From: Neisseria lactamica NS19
GTDB taxonomy: Bacteria; Pseudomonadota; Gammaproteobacteria; Burkholderiales; Neisseriaceae
Direction: 5' to 3'
Assembly (NCBI GenBank): GCA_000193795.2
Contig: AEPI01000024.1
Coordinates: 1-64,000 of the forward strand
DNA length: 64,000 bases
Position numbers and translations under genes: made by a program. Below the pieces are notes generated by a model that searched no databases, was not told the DNA's origin, and saw only the letters and a list, made by a program, of their open reading frames with translations. Positions 32,237-43,176 of the stretch are shown here, in pieces; positions within the stretch are counted from its first letter, which is position 1, and every line of letters begins with the position of its first letter.

Positions 32237-32935
32237 ATGACCAAACAGCTGAAATTAAGCGCATTATTCGTTGCATTGCTCGCTTCCGGCACCGCTGTTG
32301 CGGGCGAAGCGCCCGTTCAGGGTTACACCGTAAGCGGCCAGTCGCACGAAATCGTACGCAACAACTATGGCGAATGCTGGAAAAACGCCTACTTCGATAA
32401 AGCAAGCCAAGGCCGCGCAGAATGCGGCGACGCGGTTGCTGCGCCCGAGCCTGTCGCCGTCGTGGAGCAGGCTCCGCAATATGTTGACGAAACCGTTTCC
32501 CTGTCTGCCAAAACCCTGTTCGGTTTCGATAAAGATTCATTGCGCGCCGAAGCCCAAGACAACCTGAAAGTATTGGCACAACGCCTTGCTCAAACCAATG
32601 TCCAATCTGTCCGCGTCGAAGGCCATACCGACTTTATGGGTTCTGAAAAATACAATCAGGCCCTGTCCGAACGCCGTGCCAACGTAGTGGCAAATTACCT
32701 GGTAAGCAACGGTGTGCCTGCTTCCAAAACTTCTGCTGCCGGTTTGGGCGAGTCTCAAGCGCAAATGACCCAAGTTTGTGAAGCTGAAGTTGCCAAACTG
32801 GGTGCGAAAGCCTCTAAAGCCAAAAAACGCGAGGCTCTGATTGCGTGTATCGAACCTGACCGCCGTGTGGATGTGAAAATCCGCAGCATCGTAACCCGTC
32901 AGGTTGAGCCTGCACACAATCATCACCAGCACTAA
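32237..32935 (+). CDS. rmpM: Reduction-modifiable outer membrane protein RmpM (class 4 / PIII)
   Basis: The product is 232 residues. It has a signal peptide (MTKQLKLSALFVALLASGTAVA), a cysteine pair in YGECWKNAYFDKASQGRAEC, a short hinge, and an OmpA-type peptidoglycan-binding domain (LFGFDKDSLRAEAQDNLK ... VEGHTDFMGSEKYNQALSERR). The tail is HNHHQH. It stabilises porin trimers and ties the outer membrane to the cell wall. The hinge after DAVAAPEP lacks the long Pro-Glu repeat typical of meningococcus. A strong terminator lies downstream. Confidence 0.97.
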   Translation: MTKQLKLSALFVALLASGTAVAGEAPVQGYTVSGQSHEIVRNNYGECWKNAYFDKASQGRAECGDAVAAPEPVAVVEQAPQYVDETVSLSAKTLFGFDKDSLRAEAQDNLKVLAQRLAQTNVQSVRVEGHTDFMGSEKYNQALSERRANVVANYLVSNGVPASKTSAAGLGESQAQMTQVCEAEVAKLGAKASKAKKREALIACIEPDRRVDVKIRSIVTRQVEPAHNHHQH

Positions 32936-33030
32936 GTCTGGGCAATTTCCTGCCGATGTATGAGCTTGGCGGATTTTGTAGCGGACGCTGTTGCAGTGTC
33001 CGTTTAACGCCGGTCGGCATTGATGATGTG

Positions 33031-33059
33031 AAAAAACCCCGCTTTGCGGGGTTTTTTTT
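33031..33059 (+). terminator. Rho-independent terminator of rmpM
   Basis: AAAACCCCGC, loop TTT, GCGGGGTTTT then further T; a strong stem with a T tail. Confidence 0.93.
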
Positions 33060-33572
33060 GGATGGCTTTCTGAAACGGTTACCGTCAGAATCGGGGGCAG
33101 ATTCAGGTTTGGGTTCAGGTTCGGGTTTGTGTCCCATTGCAGCTCCCTTATCGGTTGAAACTCTGATTTTAAGGCGGTGGGATGTGGGTTTTCCCATAGC
33201 AAAAGGGATAATTCATACAAATCCATACCTTTCCCCCTCATTGGGAAATGGATGGGATGGTGTCTGATGTGTGCGGTGCTGTATGCAGGATATGGTTTTA
33301 TCCCCATTCCTTTTCGCTTGGAACTCCGCCGCTTGCAGCAATCGAACCTAATCGGTGGCGGAAGTCTCCGCTTTGCATTCGGGGTGGCGCGCAGTGTGGT
33401 GCTTTATATGCTGTTTTGCGTGTTGAAACAGGGTGGTCGGTGCATACGGGTATGGTAAAGGCGGTGCGGCTTGAAATACGCCGAAACACTGAATGAGCCG
33501 CTTTATTGTTTGTACGGCCTTTGCTGCCTTGCTATGATTTAAATTGGATTCGTCCGCCGGATATTTTGGGAT
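33060..33572. other. Non-coding gap between rmpM and thiL
   Basis: About 510 bases without a convincing gene. It contains a short imperfect hexamer repeat (GGTTTGGGTTCAGGTTCGGG, near 33106-33125) and no DUS or CREE. Promoters for thiL presumably lie near its end. Confidence 0.5.
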
Positions 33573-34529
33573 ATGAAAGAATTTGACTTTATCAAACGGT
33601 ATTTGCAAACAGGCGCGGATAAGGATGTCGTATTGGGCATAGGCGACGATGCGGCAATCGTCCGTCCGCGTGAGGGTTTCGATTTGTGTTTCAGTGCGGA
33701 TATGCTGCTGAAGGGCAGGCATTTTTTTGCCGATGTAGAACCGGAGGATTTGGCTTGGAAGGTTTTGTCCGTCAATATTTCAGATATGGCGGCGATGGGC
33801 GCGATACCGCGTTGGGTGCTGTTGAGCGCGGCGTTGCCTGAGTTGGACGAAGTGTGGCTTGAACGGTTTTGCGACAGTTTTTTTGATTTGGCGGGAAAGT
33901 TTGGCATCACCTTAATCGGCGGTGATACGACCAAGGGTGATATGGCGTTCAATGTAACCATTATCGGCGAATTGCCGAAGGGTAGGGCGTTGCGGCGTAA
34001 TGCGGCGGCAGTGGGCGACGATATTTGGTTGTCTGGGCGTGTCGGGATGGCGGCAGCGGCTTTAAACTGCCGTCTGAAACGGTGTGTGTTGCCGGATGAT
34101 GTGTTTGCCGCATGCGAACAAAAGCTGCTCCGCCCCGAGCCAAGGGTCGGGCTGGGGCTTGCCTTGTTGCCGTTTGCCCGGGCGGCGCAGGATGTTTCAG
34201 ACGGCCTCGCGCAAGATTTGGGGCATATTTTGACCGCTTCCGGGGTGGGTGCGGAAATTTGGGCAGACTCGCTGCCGTCTTTATCCGTATTGAAAGATAT
34301 TTTGCCCCGAGCGCAATGGCTGTCTTATACTTTGGCGGGCGGCGACGATTACGAGCTGGTTTTTACCGCTCCGGAAAGTTGCCGCAGCCGCGTGCTTGAT
34401 GCGGCGGAACGGTGCGGCGTGCCGGTAACACGCATCGGCAAAATCAACGGAGGATGCCGTCTGAAGGTTTTAGATGCCGGCGGCAGGGAATTGGAACTAC
34501 ATTCTTTAGGATTCGATCATTTTGGCTGA
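33573..34529 (+). CDS. thiL: Thiamine-monophosphate kinase
   Basis: The 318-residue protein belongs to the PurM/SelD fold. Motifs are VVLGIGDDAAIV (22-30), SADMLLKGRHFF, VNISDMAAMGA, TLIGGDTTKGD, QDVSDGLAQDLGHI and YTLAGGDDYELVFT. It phosphorylates thiamine-P to the active cofactor thiamine-PP. Its end overlaps pgpA by eight bases. DUS cores occur inside the gene near 34071 and 34197. Confidence 0.96.
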   Translation: MKEFDFIKRYLQTGADKDVVLGIGDDAAIVRPREGFDLCFSADMLLKGRHFFADVEPEDLAWKVLSVNISDMAAMGAIPRWVLLSAALPELDEVWLERFCDSFFDLAGKFGITLIGGDTTKGDMAFNVTIIGELPKGRALRRNAAAVGDDIWLSGRVGMAAAALNCRLKRCVLPDDVFAACEQKLLRPEPRVGLGLALLPFARAAQDVSDGLAQDLGHILTASGVGAEIWADSLPSLSVLKDILPRAQWLSYTLAGGDDYELVFTAPESCRSRVLDAAERCGVPVTRIGKINGGCRLKVLDAGGRELELHSLGFDHFG

Positions 34530-35007
34530 CTTTAAACCTGATTGGGCGTGGCTGCGGCAGCGTCCCTTGTGTTTTTTGGCATTCGGTTTCGGCAGCGGGC
34601 TGGCTCCGTTTGCGCCGGGCACATTCGGCACTTTGGCGGCACTGCCTTTGACATTTGTGCTGATATTGGCGGGTGTGGACGGATGGTTGCTGGCATTGTT
34701 GTGCGTCGTGCTGTTTGTTTGGGGCATACGCATTTGCGCGTGTGCGGAAAAGGAAAGCGGCGTATCCGACCACGGCGGTATCGTGTGGGATGAAATCGTC
34801 GCGATGATGTTTGTATTGGCTTTCGTTCCGTTCAAATGGGCGTGGTGGCTGGCGGCGTTCGTCTTATTCCGCCTGTTTGACGCGCTCAAACCGCCCCCCG
34901 TCGGCTGGTTTGACAAAAACCTGCACGGCGGCTTGGGGATTATGGCGGACGATATGGCGGCTGCGGTGATGACCTTGATTGTCTTGAGGATTGCGATGCT
35001 GTTTTAA
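34522..35007 (+). CDS. pgpA: Phosphatidylglycerophosphatase A
   Basis: The product is 161 residues with about four membrane segments. The PgpA signature is present: FGSGLAPFAPGTFGTLAALP, DHGGIVWDEIVAMMF, FRLFDALKPPPVGWFDKNLHGGLGIMADDMAAA. It dephosphorylates phosphatidylglycerol-P in the inner membrane. It starts with TTG (34522) inside the end of thiL; no ATG fits the conserved N-terminus, so coupling to thiL is likely. Confidence 0.95.
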   Translation: MADFKPDWAWLRQRPLCFLAFGFGSGLAPFAPGTFGTLAALPLTFVLILAGVDGWLLALLCVVLFVWGIRICACAEKESGVSDHGGIVWDEIVAMMFVLAFVPFKWAWWLAAFVLFRLFDALKPPPVGWFDKNLHGGLGIMADDMAAAVMTLIVLRIAMLF

Positions 35008-35021
35008 ACGGGGTTGCCTTG

Positions 35022-35089
35022 CATAGTGGATTAACAAAAATCAGGACAAGGCGAGGCAACGCCGTACCGGTTTTTGTTAATCCACTATA
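35022..35089. repeat. Correia repeat enclosed element, short form
   Basis: The 68-bp element runs from CATAGTGGATTAACAAAAA (first base changed from T to C) to TTTTTGTTAATCCACTATA. It lies between pgpA and the DUS terminator shared with ettA. Confidence 0.92.
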
Positions 35090-35092
35090 AAA

Positions 35093-35121
35093 ATGCCGTC
35101 TGAAAGCCTTTCAGACGGCAT
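35093..35121. terminator. Inverted DUS pair after ettA
   Basis: DUS, 5-nt loop and inverse, between convergent pgpA and ettA and directly next to the CREE. Confidence 0.85.
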
Positions 35122-35132
35122 TGATTCGGGGG

Positions 35133-36809
<1,677 letters not shown>

Positions 36810-37043
36810 AGTTTTCTCGTTTTCATCAAACAAATTTCAGACGGCCATTTTAACCGATAATTTGATTTAAGCCAGTTTATCCGCGAACCGGTATTGCCAA
36901 AATCGGGCAGGATTCATAAAATCCGCCTATCCCTTTGAAATTATACAGACAAAAAAAATAATAATGATAGAGGATCGCCGCGCCGGCAACCATTTCGGAT
37001 TTTCCAATGCAAATATTTTTCAAATCAAAAAAGGATTTACCTT

Positions 37044-38399
37044 ATGTCGGAATATACGCCTCAAACAGCAAAACAAGGTTTGCCCGCGCTGGCAAAAAGC
37101 ACGATTTGGATGTTGAGCTTCGGCTATCTCGGCGTTCAGACGGCCTTTACCCTGCAAAGCTCGCAGATGAGCCGCATTTTTCAAACTTTAGGCGCAGACC
37201 CGCATAATTTGGGCTGGTTCTTTATCCTGCCGCCGCTGGCGGGGATGCTGGTGCAGCCGATTGTCGGTTATTACTCCGACCGCACTTGGATGCCGCGATT
37301 GGGCGGCCGCCGCCTGCCGTATCTGTTTTACGGCACGCTGATTGCGGTCATCGTGATGATTTTGATGCCGAACTCGGGCAGCTTCGGTTTCGGCTACGCT
37401 TCTTTGGCGGCTTTGTCGTTCGGCGCGCTGATGATTGCGCTGCTGGACGTGTCTTCCAATATGGCGATGCAGCCGTTTAAGATGATGGTCGGCGATATGG
37501 TCAACGAGGAGCAGAAAAGCTACGCCTACGGGATTCAGAGCTTTTTGGCGAATACCGGCGCGGTCGTGGCGGCGATCCTGCCGTTTGTGTTCGCGTATAT
37601 CGGTTTGGCGAATACCGCCGAGAAAGGCGTGATTCCGCAAACCGTGGTCGTGGCGTTTTATGTGGGTGCGGCATTGCTGGTGATTACCGGCGCGTTTACG
37701 ATTTTCAAAGTGAAGGAATACGACCCGGAAACCTACGCCCGCTACCACGGCATCGATGTCGCTGCGAATCAGGAAAAAGCCAACTGGTTCGAACTTTTGA
37801 AAACCGCGCCCAAAGCGTTTTGGACGGTTACTCTGGTGCAGTTTTTCTGCTGGTTCGCTTTCCAATATATGTGGACTTACTCGGCAGGCGCGATTGCGGA
37901 AAACGTTTGGCAGACAACCGATGCCTCTTCCGTGGGTTATCAGGAGGCGGGCAACTGGTACGGCGTATTGGCGGCGGTGCAGTCGGTTGCTGCCGTTATC
38001 TGCTCGTTTATTCTGGCAAAAGTGCCGAATCAATACCATAAGGCGGGTTATTTCGGCTGTTTGGCTTTAGGTGCGCTCGGTTTCTTCTCTATCTTCTTCA
38101 TTCACAATCAATACGCACTGATTCTGTCTTATACCTTAATCGGCATCGCGTGGGCGGGCATCATCACGTATCCGCTGACGATTGTAACCAACGCCTTGTC
38201 GGGCAAATATATGGGCACTTACTTGGGCTTGTTTAACGGTTCTATCTGTATGCCCCAGATCGTCGCTTCGCTGTTGAGCTTTATCCTCTTCCCTATGCTG
38301 GGCAGCCATCAGGCAACCATGTTCTTGGTTGCAGGCGCGGTCTTGCTGTTGGGCGCGTTTTCCGTGTTCCTGATTAAAGAAACGCACGGCGGCGCATAA
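37044..38399 (+). CDS. MFS sugar transporter, probably maltose
   Basis: The product is 451 residues with about 12 membrane segments and features of the sucrose/maltose-type MFS branch: STIWMLSFGYLGVQTAFTLQSSQMSRIFQTLGADP, PPLAGMLVQPIVGYYSDRTW and LGGRRLPYLFYGTL. Substrate is inferred from the next two genes, which degrade maltose. AAAAAAGGA precedes ATG 37044. A DUS half-copy and a 122-base gap separate it from the phosphorylase. Confidence 0.9.
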   Translation: MSEYTPQTAKQGLPALAKSTIWMLSFGYLGVQTAFTLQSSQMSRIFQTLGADPHNLGWFFILPPLAGMLVQPIVGYYSDRTWMPRLGGRRLPYLFYGTLIAVIVMILMPNSGSFGFGYASLAALSFGALMIALLDVSSNMAMQPFKMMVGDMVNEEQKSYAYGIQSFLANTGAVVAAILPFVFAYIGLANTAEKGVIPQTVVVAFYVGAALLVITGAFTIFKVKEYDPETYARYHGIDVAANQEKANWFELLKTAPKAFWTVTLVQFFCWFAFQYMWTYSAGAIAENVWQTTDASSVGYQEAGNWYGVLAAVQSVAAVICSFILAKVPNQYHKAGYFGCLALGALGFFSIFFIHNQYALILSYTLIGIAWAGIITYPLTIVTNALSGKYMGTYLGLFNGSICMPQIVASLLSFILFPMLGSHQATMFLVAGAVLLLGAFSVFLIKETHGGA

Positions 38400-38520
38400 T
38401 TTCCTTCACTTGCCGGCAGAAATGCCGTCTGAAACTTCTGCCGGCGCTTTATCCGATTGAATAATGCAAACCGTATTTCCAAGCGGTTTGCCATAAAACC
38501 ATCAAAACAGGAGCTTTACG

Positions 38521-40779
38521 ATGTACACAAGAATTATGGAAATCAGTCCTTGGACGCTGCGTTCGGAAAAACTGGAAAAAGAACACAAACGGCTGCAAGA
38601 GAGCCTGACCAGCTTGGGCAACGGCTATATGGGTATGCGCGGCAGCTTTGAGGAAACCTACTCCGCCGACAGCCACTTGGGCACCTACATCGCCGGCGTG
38701 TGGTTCCCCGACAAAACCCGCGTCGGCTGGTGGAAAAACGGCTACCCCAAATATTTCGGCAAAGCCATCAACGCGCTCAATTTCAGCAAAGTCAAAATCT
38801 TTGTCGACGGGCAGGAAGTGGACTTGGCGAAAAACGACGTTGCCGACTTCTCCGTCGAACTCGATATGCAGCACGGCGTGTTGCGCCGCTCGTTCACCGT
38901 ATTCGGCGTGTGTTTCGATGTGTGCAAATTCCTGTCCGTCGCACAAAAAGAGCTGGCGGTCATCCGCTGGGAAGCCGTATCCGTTGACGGCAAAACCCAC
39001 CAAGTCCGCATCGATTCCATCATCGATGCCGACGTGAAAAACGAAGACTCCAACTACGAAGAAAAATTCTGGCAGGTATTAGACAAAGGCGTTTCAGACG
39101 ACCGCTCCTACATTGCCACCCAAACCGTCGCCAATCCCTTCGGCGTGGAACAATTCATCGTCAACGCCGAGCAAACCTTCGCCGGCAGCTTCAAAGCCCT
39201 CGGCGGCAGCCAAACCGACCGGCAGGTCTCCAATTCTTTCGAGGCCGAAGTCGGCGGCACGCCCAAAACCTTTGAAAAACGGGTTATTGTTACCACCAGC
39301 CGCGATTATCAGGGCTTGGAAGCAGTGAAAGCCGCCGGTCGTGCCTTGTCGGAAAAAGTCGCAGGCGTTGCGTTTGAAACCTTGCTGGACGCGCACAAAG
39401 CAGGCTGGCTGCACCGTTGGGAAATCGCCGACGTGGTCATCGAAGGCAGCGACGAAGCGCAGCAAGGCATCCGCTTCAACCTGTTCCAACTGTTCTCCAC
39501 CTACTACGGCGAAGACGCGCGTCTGAACATCGGCCCGAAAGGCTTTACCGGCGAAAAATACGGCGGCGCGACCTATTGGGACACCGAAGCCTACGCAGTG
39601 CCGCTCTACCTCGCGCTGGCGGAACCCGAAGTTACCCGCAACCTGCTGCAATACCGCCGCAACCAACTGCCACAGGCGCAACACAACGCGCGCGAACAGG
39701 GCTTGGCGGGCGCACTCTATCCGATGGTAACGTTTACGGGTATCGAGTGCCACAACGAATGGGAAATCACCTTCGAGGAAATCCACCGCAACGGCGCGAT
39801 TCCTTACGCCATCTACAACTACACCAACTACACCGGCGACGAAAGTTATCTTGCCAAAGAAGGCTTGGAAGTCTTGGTCGAAGTGTCCCGCTTCTGGGCG
39901 GACCGCGTCCACTTCTCCAAACGCAACGGCAAATACATGATTCACGGTGTAACCGGTCCGAACGAATACGAAAACAACATCAACAACAACTGGTACACCA
40001 ACACCCTCGCCGCCTGGGTATTGGACTACACCCGCGAAGCCCTGGCGAAATACCCGCGCCCGGATTTGAACGTGAGTGCCGCCGAGTTGGAAAAATGGGC
40101 AGACATCAGCGCGAATATGTACCGTCCGCATGACGAAGAACTCGGCGTATTCGTCCAACACGACGGCTTCCTCGACAAAGACATCCGCCCCGTGTCCGCG
40201 CTTTCGCCCGACGATTTGCCGCTCAACCAGAAATGGTCGTGGGACAAAATCCTGCGTTCGCCCTTCATCAAACAGGCGGATGTCTTGCAAGGCATCTATT
40301 TCTTCGGCGACCGTTTCAATATCGACGAAAAACGCCGCAACTTCGACTTCTACGAACCGTTGACCGTGCATGAAAGCTCGTTGTCGCCTTGTATCCACGC
40401 CATCCTCGCCGCCGAACTGGGCAAAGAAGAAAAAGCCGTGGAAATGTACCGGCGCACCGCCCGACTGGACTTGGACAACTACAACAACGACACCGAAGAC
40501 GGCCTGCATATCACCTCCATGACCGGCTCGTGGCTCGCCATCGTCCAAGGTTTCGCCCAAATGAAAACTTGGGGCGGCAAACTCAGCTTCGCACCGTTCC
40601 TGCCGAGTGCGTGGACAGGTTACGCCTTCCACATCAACTACCGCGGCCGTCTGATTAAAGTCGCCGTCGGCAAAGAAAATGTCGTCTTCACCTTACTCAA
40701 AGGCGAACCGCTCGATTTGCAGGTGTACGGCAAAGACATCACGCTCAACGGCAGCCACACCGTTGCGTTGGAAAAATAA
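38521..40779 (+). CDS. mapA: Maltose phosphorylase (GH65)
   Basis: The 752-residue length is that of GH65 disaccharide phosphorylases. An N-terminal beta-sandwich (NGYMGMRGSFEETYSADSH ... YIAGVWFPDKTRVGWWKNGYP) is followed by an (alpha/alpha)6 barrel with GATYWDTEAYAVPLYL and the catalytic acid in GVTGPNEYENN (Glu482), and the phosphate-site region VHESSLSPCIHAILA. It splits maltose with phosphate into glucose and beta-glucose-1-P in the cytoplasm. CAGGAGC precedes ATG 38521. The gene is complete, which fits a maltose-using species. Confidence 0.96.
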   Translation: MYTRIMEISPWTLRSEKLEKEHKRLQESLTSLGNGYMGMRGSFEETYSADSHLGTYIAGVWFPDKTRVGWWKNGYPKYFGKAINALNFSKVKIFVDGQEVDLAKNDVADFSVELDMQHGVLRRSFTVFGVCFDVCKFLSVAQKELAVIRWEAVSVDGKTHQVRIDSIIDADVKNEDSNYEEKFWQVLDKGVSDDRSYIATQTVANPFGVEQFIVNAEQTFAGSFKALGGSQTDRQVSNSFEAEVGGTPKTFEKRVIVTTSRDYQGLEAVKAAGRALSEKVAGVAFETLLDAHKAGWLHRWEIADVVIEGSDEAQQGIRFNLFQLFSTYYGEDARLNIGPKGFTGEKYGGATYWDTEAYAVPLYLALAEPEVTRNLLQYRRNQLPQAQHNAREQGLAGALYPMVTFTGIECHNEWEITFEEIHRNGAIPYAIYNYTNYTGDESYLAKEGLEVLVEVSRFWADRVHFSKRNGKYMIHGVTGPNEYENNINNNWYTNTLAAWVLDYTREALAKYPRPDLNVSAAELEKWADISANMYRPHDEELGVFVQHDGFLDKDIRPVSALSPDDLPLNQKWSWDKILRSPFIKQADVLQGIYFFGDRFNIDEKRRNFDFYEPLTVHESSLSPCIHAILAAELGKEEKAVEMYRRTARLDLDNYNNDTEDGLHITSMTGSWLAIVQGFAQMKTWGGKLSFAPFLPSAWTGYAFHINYRGRLIKVAVGKENVVFTLLKGEPLDLQVYGKDITLNGSHTVALEK

Positions 40780-40791
40780 GGAGGGCGCAAA

Positions 40792-41457
40792 ATGACTTTT
40801 ACCGCAGTGCTCTTCGATCTCGACGGCGTGATTACCGATACCGCCGAATACCACTACCGCGCGTGGAAAAAGCTCGCCGAAGAACTGGGCATCGGCATCG
40901 ACCGCAAGTTTAACGAGCAGCTCAAAGGCGTATCGCGCGACGATTCGCTCAAACGCATCCTCGCGCACGGCGGCAAAACCGTCGGCGAAGCCGAGTTCGC
41001 CGAACTGACCCGCCGCAAAAACGACAACTACGTCGAGATGATTCAGGCAGTCAAACCCGAAGACGTGTACCCCGGCATTTTGCCGCTGCTGGAAGCATTG
41101 AGGGCAAACGGCAAAAAAATCGCCCTCGCGTCCGCCAGTAAAAACGGCCCGTTCCTGCTCGAACGCATGGGGCTGACCCACTTCTTCGACACCGTCGCCG
41201 ACCCTGCCGCCGTCGCGCATTCCAAACCCGCCCCCGACATCTTCCTTGCCGCCGCCGAGGGTGCGGGCGCGGACATCCGCCAATGCATCGGCATTGAAGA
41301 CGCCGCCGCCGGCGTTGCTGCCATCAAAGCCGCCGGCGCCCTGCCCATCGGTGTGGGCAAAGCCGAAGACTTGGGCAGCGACATCGCGCTGGTGTCCGAC
41401 ACCGCCGGGCTGACCTACGCCTACCTGCAAAACGTGTGGGCGCAGTCGGGCAGGTAA
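40792..41457 (+). CDS. pgmB: Beta-phosphoglucomutase
   Basis: The 221-residue HAD protein has the nucleophile loop VLFDLDGVITDTAEYHYRAWK (Asp9, Asp11), SRDDSLKRIL in the cap, LASASKNGPFLLERM, SKPAPDIFLAAAEG and IGIEDAAAGVAAIKAAG. It converts beta-glucose-1-P from maltose phosphorylase into glucose-6-P. It starts 12 bases after mapA with AAGGAGG, forming a compact maltose operon. Confidence 0.96.
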   Translation: MTFTAVLFDLDGVITDTAEYHYRAWKKLAEELGIGIDRKFNEQLKGVSRDDSLKRILAHGGKTVGEAEFAELTRRKNDNYVEMIQAVKPEDVYPGILPLLEALRANGKKIALASASKNGPFLLERMGLTHFFDTVADPAAVAHSKPAPDIFLAAAEGAGADIRQCIGIEDAAAGVAAIKAAGALPIGVGKAEDLGSDIALVSDTAGLTYAYLQNVWAQSGR

Positions 41458-41486
41458 AGCGTGTCAGATAAAGTGTTAAGGAAGTA

Positions 41487-41533
41487 AAAGGCCGTCTGAA
41501 AGGGGTGCAGTTCACCCCTTTCAGACGGCCTTT
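41487..41533. terminator. Extended inverted repeat built on AG-type DUS
   Basis: AAAGGCCGTCTGAAAGGGGT and its complement, with a short loop near 41509-41512, form a stem of about 20 bp. It lies between convergent pgmB and nadB and is followed by TTTCTTCATTTTTTT. Confidence 0.9.
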
Positions 41534-41580
41534 CTTCATTTTTTTCACAGGAATATCCAAACACCCGCGCAGCCTATCCT

Positions 41581-43125
41581 TCAGCCTGCCGCCCGTTTTT
41601 TCCAATCGGCATCCCCTGACAAATCGGTATTGAAATGCGCGCCGATGTTTTGCCGCCTTGCGTATGCGGCTTGGGCGACGGCGAGGCTGCATTCGAGCAG
41701 GTTGCGGTTTTCGTATTCGGATGCGGTGTGCGGCTCGGTTTGGTTTTGCTTCCAAAGCCGCAGTTGGACGATGGCGCGGCGCAGGCCGGTATCGTTGCGG
41801 AGGATGCCGAGATGGCGTTGGTTGAACGCTTGCAGGGCGGGGCGGCTGAATGTGTTTTGGATGCCGTCTGAAAAGATGTTTGCTTCAGAGAATGGGTTTT
41901 CAGACGGCCTTTGGGGTAGTACGGCTTGGAATGCTTGTCCGTCTGCGATGGTTTGGGCGGCAAGCCGAGCGGTCACGACGCATTCGAGCAGGGAGTTGCT
42001 GGCGAGGCGGTTGGCTCCGTGCAGCCCGGTGCAGGCGGTTTCGCCTAAGGCGTAGAGCTGCGGCAGGGAGGTTCTGCCGCAGGGGTCGGTTTGGATGCCG
42101 CCGCAGGTGTAGTGTTGCACGGGGCGGACGGGGATGGCTTGGCGCGTGATGTCCAAGCCGCATTGGGACAGGCAGTGCCGATGGATGGACGGGAAATGCC
42201 GGCGGACGAACTCTGCGGGTTGGCGGCTGATGTCGAGCGAGACGAAGTCTTGCGTTTGTTTGGCGATTTCGGCGGCGATGGCGCGGGCAACGATGTCGCG
42301 CGGCGCGAGTTCGGCGCGGCGGTCGTAATGCGGCATAAACCGTTCGCCCGCTTGGTTGGTCAGAATACCGCCTTCGCCGCGTACGGCTTCGGAAATCAGG
42401 AAGGTGCGTCCGTTTTCAGACGGCCTTGCCAAACCTGTGGGGTGGAATTGGATAAATTCGAGGTTTTCGACTGCGCAGCCTGCGCGTATCGCCATGGCGA
42501 TGGCGTCGCCCGTGCATTCGGGCGGCGTGGTGGTGGCGGCGTAAATCTGTCCCAAGCCGCCACCGGCGAGTACGGTATGGCGGGCGCGGATACGGTAGGT
42601 TTCTTGCGTTCGGCGGTCGAGGACGGTCAGTCCGCACGCCGCACCTGATTCGGTTTGGATGTCCAACGCCATCTGCCGCTCGCAAACGCGGATGTTCGGG
42701 CGGCAGCGTATTTGGGCAATCAGGCTCTGCATGACGGCTTCGCCCGTGTAATCGGCGACGTGGGCGATTCGGCGGCAGGTATGCCCGCCTTCGCGCGTCA
42801 GGTGCAGGTCGTCAGGATTCCGATCGAACGCCACGCCTTGCGCCAGCAGCCATTCGATTGCCGGTTTGCCCTGCGGCAGGATGGTGCGGACGGCGGCTTC
42901 GTCGCACAAACCCGCGCCCGCTTCCAAGGTATCGGCAACGTGTTTTTCGATGTCGTCCTCTCCCGACCAGACCGCCGCAATCCCGCCTTGCGCATGACGG
43001 CTGGCGGTGTCGTCCGGCCGGTTTTTGCACAAAATGACGATGCGGAACGATTCAGGCAGCGACAGGGCGAGCGTCAGTGCCGCCAGCCCGTTTCCGGCAA
43101 TCAATACGTCGCAATCGGTTTGCAT
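41581..43125 (-). CDS. nadB: L-aspartate oxidase
   Basis: The 514-residue flavoprotein has the FAD fingerprint DVLIAGNGLAALTLAL, ASRHAQGGIAAV, REGGHTCRRIAHVADYTG, EFIQFHPTGL, SEAVRGEGGIL, LAPRDIVARAI, PVQHYTCGGIQTD and ETACTGLHGANRLASNSLLE. It oxidises aspartate to iminoaspartate, the substrate of NadA. It is the second gene after nadA, 51 bases apart. Two DUS cores lie inside the 3' half (near 41861 and 41899). Confidence 0.96.
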   Translation of the reverse strand: MQTDCDVLIAGNGLAALTLALSLPESFRIVILCKNRPDDTASRHAQGGIAAVWSGEDDIEKHVADTLEAGAGLCDEAAVRTILPQGKPAIEWLLAQGVAFDRNPDDLHLTREGGHTCRRIAHVADYTGEAVMQSLIAQIRCRPNIRVCERQMALDIQTESGAACGLTVLDRRTQETYRIRARHTVLAGGGLGQIYAATTTPPECTGDAIAMAIRAGCAVENLEFIQFHPTGLARPSENGRTFLISEAVRGEGGILTNQAGERFMPHYDRRAELAPRDIVARAIAAEIAKQTQDFVSLDISRQPAEFVRRHFPSIHRHCLSQCGLDITRQAIPVRPVQHYTCGGIQTDPCGRTSLPQLYALGETACTGLHGANRLASNSLLECVVTARLAAQTIADGQAFQAVLPQRPSENPFSEANIFSDGIQNTFSRPALQAFNQRHLGILRNDTGLRRAIVQLRLWKQNQTEPHTASEYENRNLLECSLAVAQAAYARRQNIGAHFNTDLSGDADWKKRAAG

Positions 43126-43176
43126 GGTGTTGTCCTTGTTTGAGAGGTCGTCTGAAACGGCAATATGGACGGTAAA

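Noticed and set aside
33100..33135. Short G/T-rich repeat in the rmpM-thiL gap as a phase-variable tract
   Set aside because: The units are imperfect and few, and no gene uses them.
39094..40632. Long open frame antisense to maltose phosphorylase
   Set aside because: Same reason: a GC-rich shadow opposite a well-supported gene.
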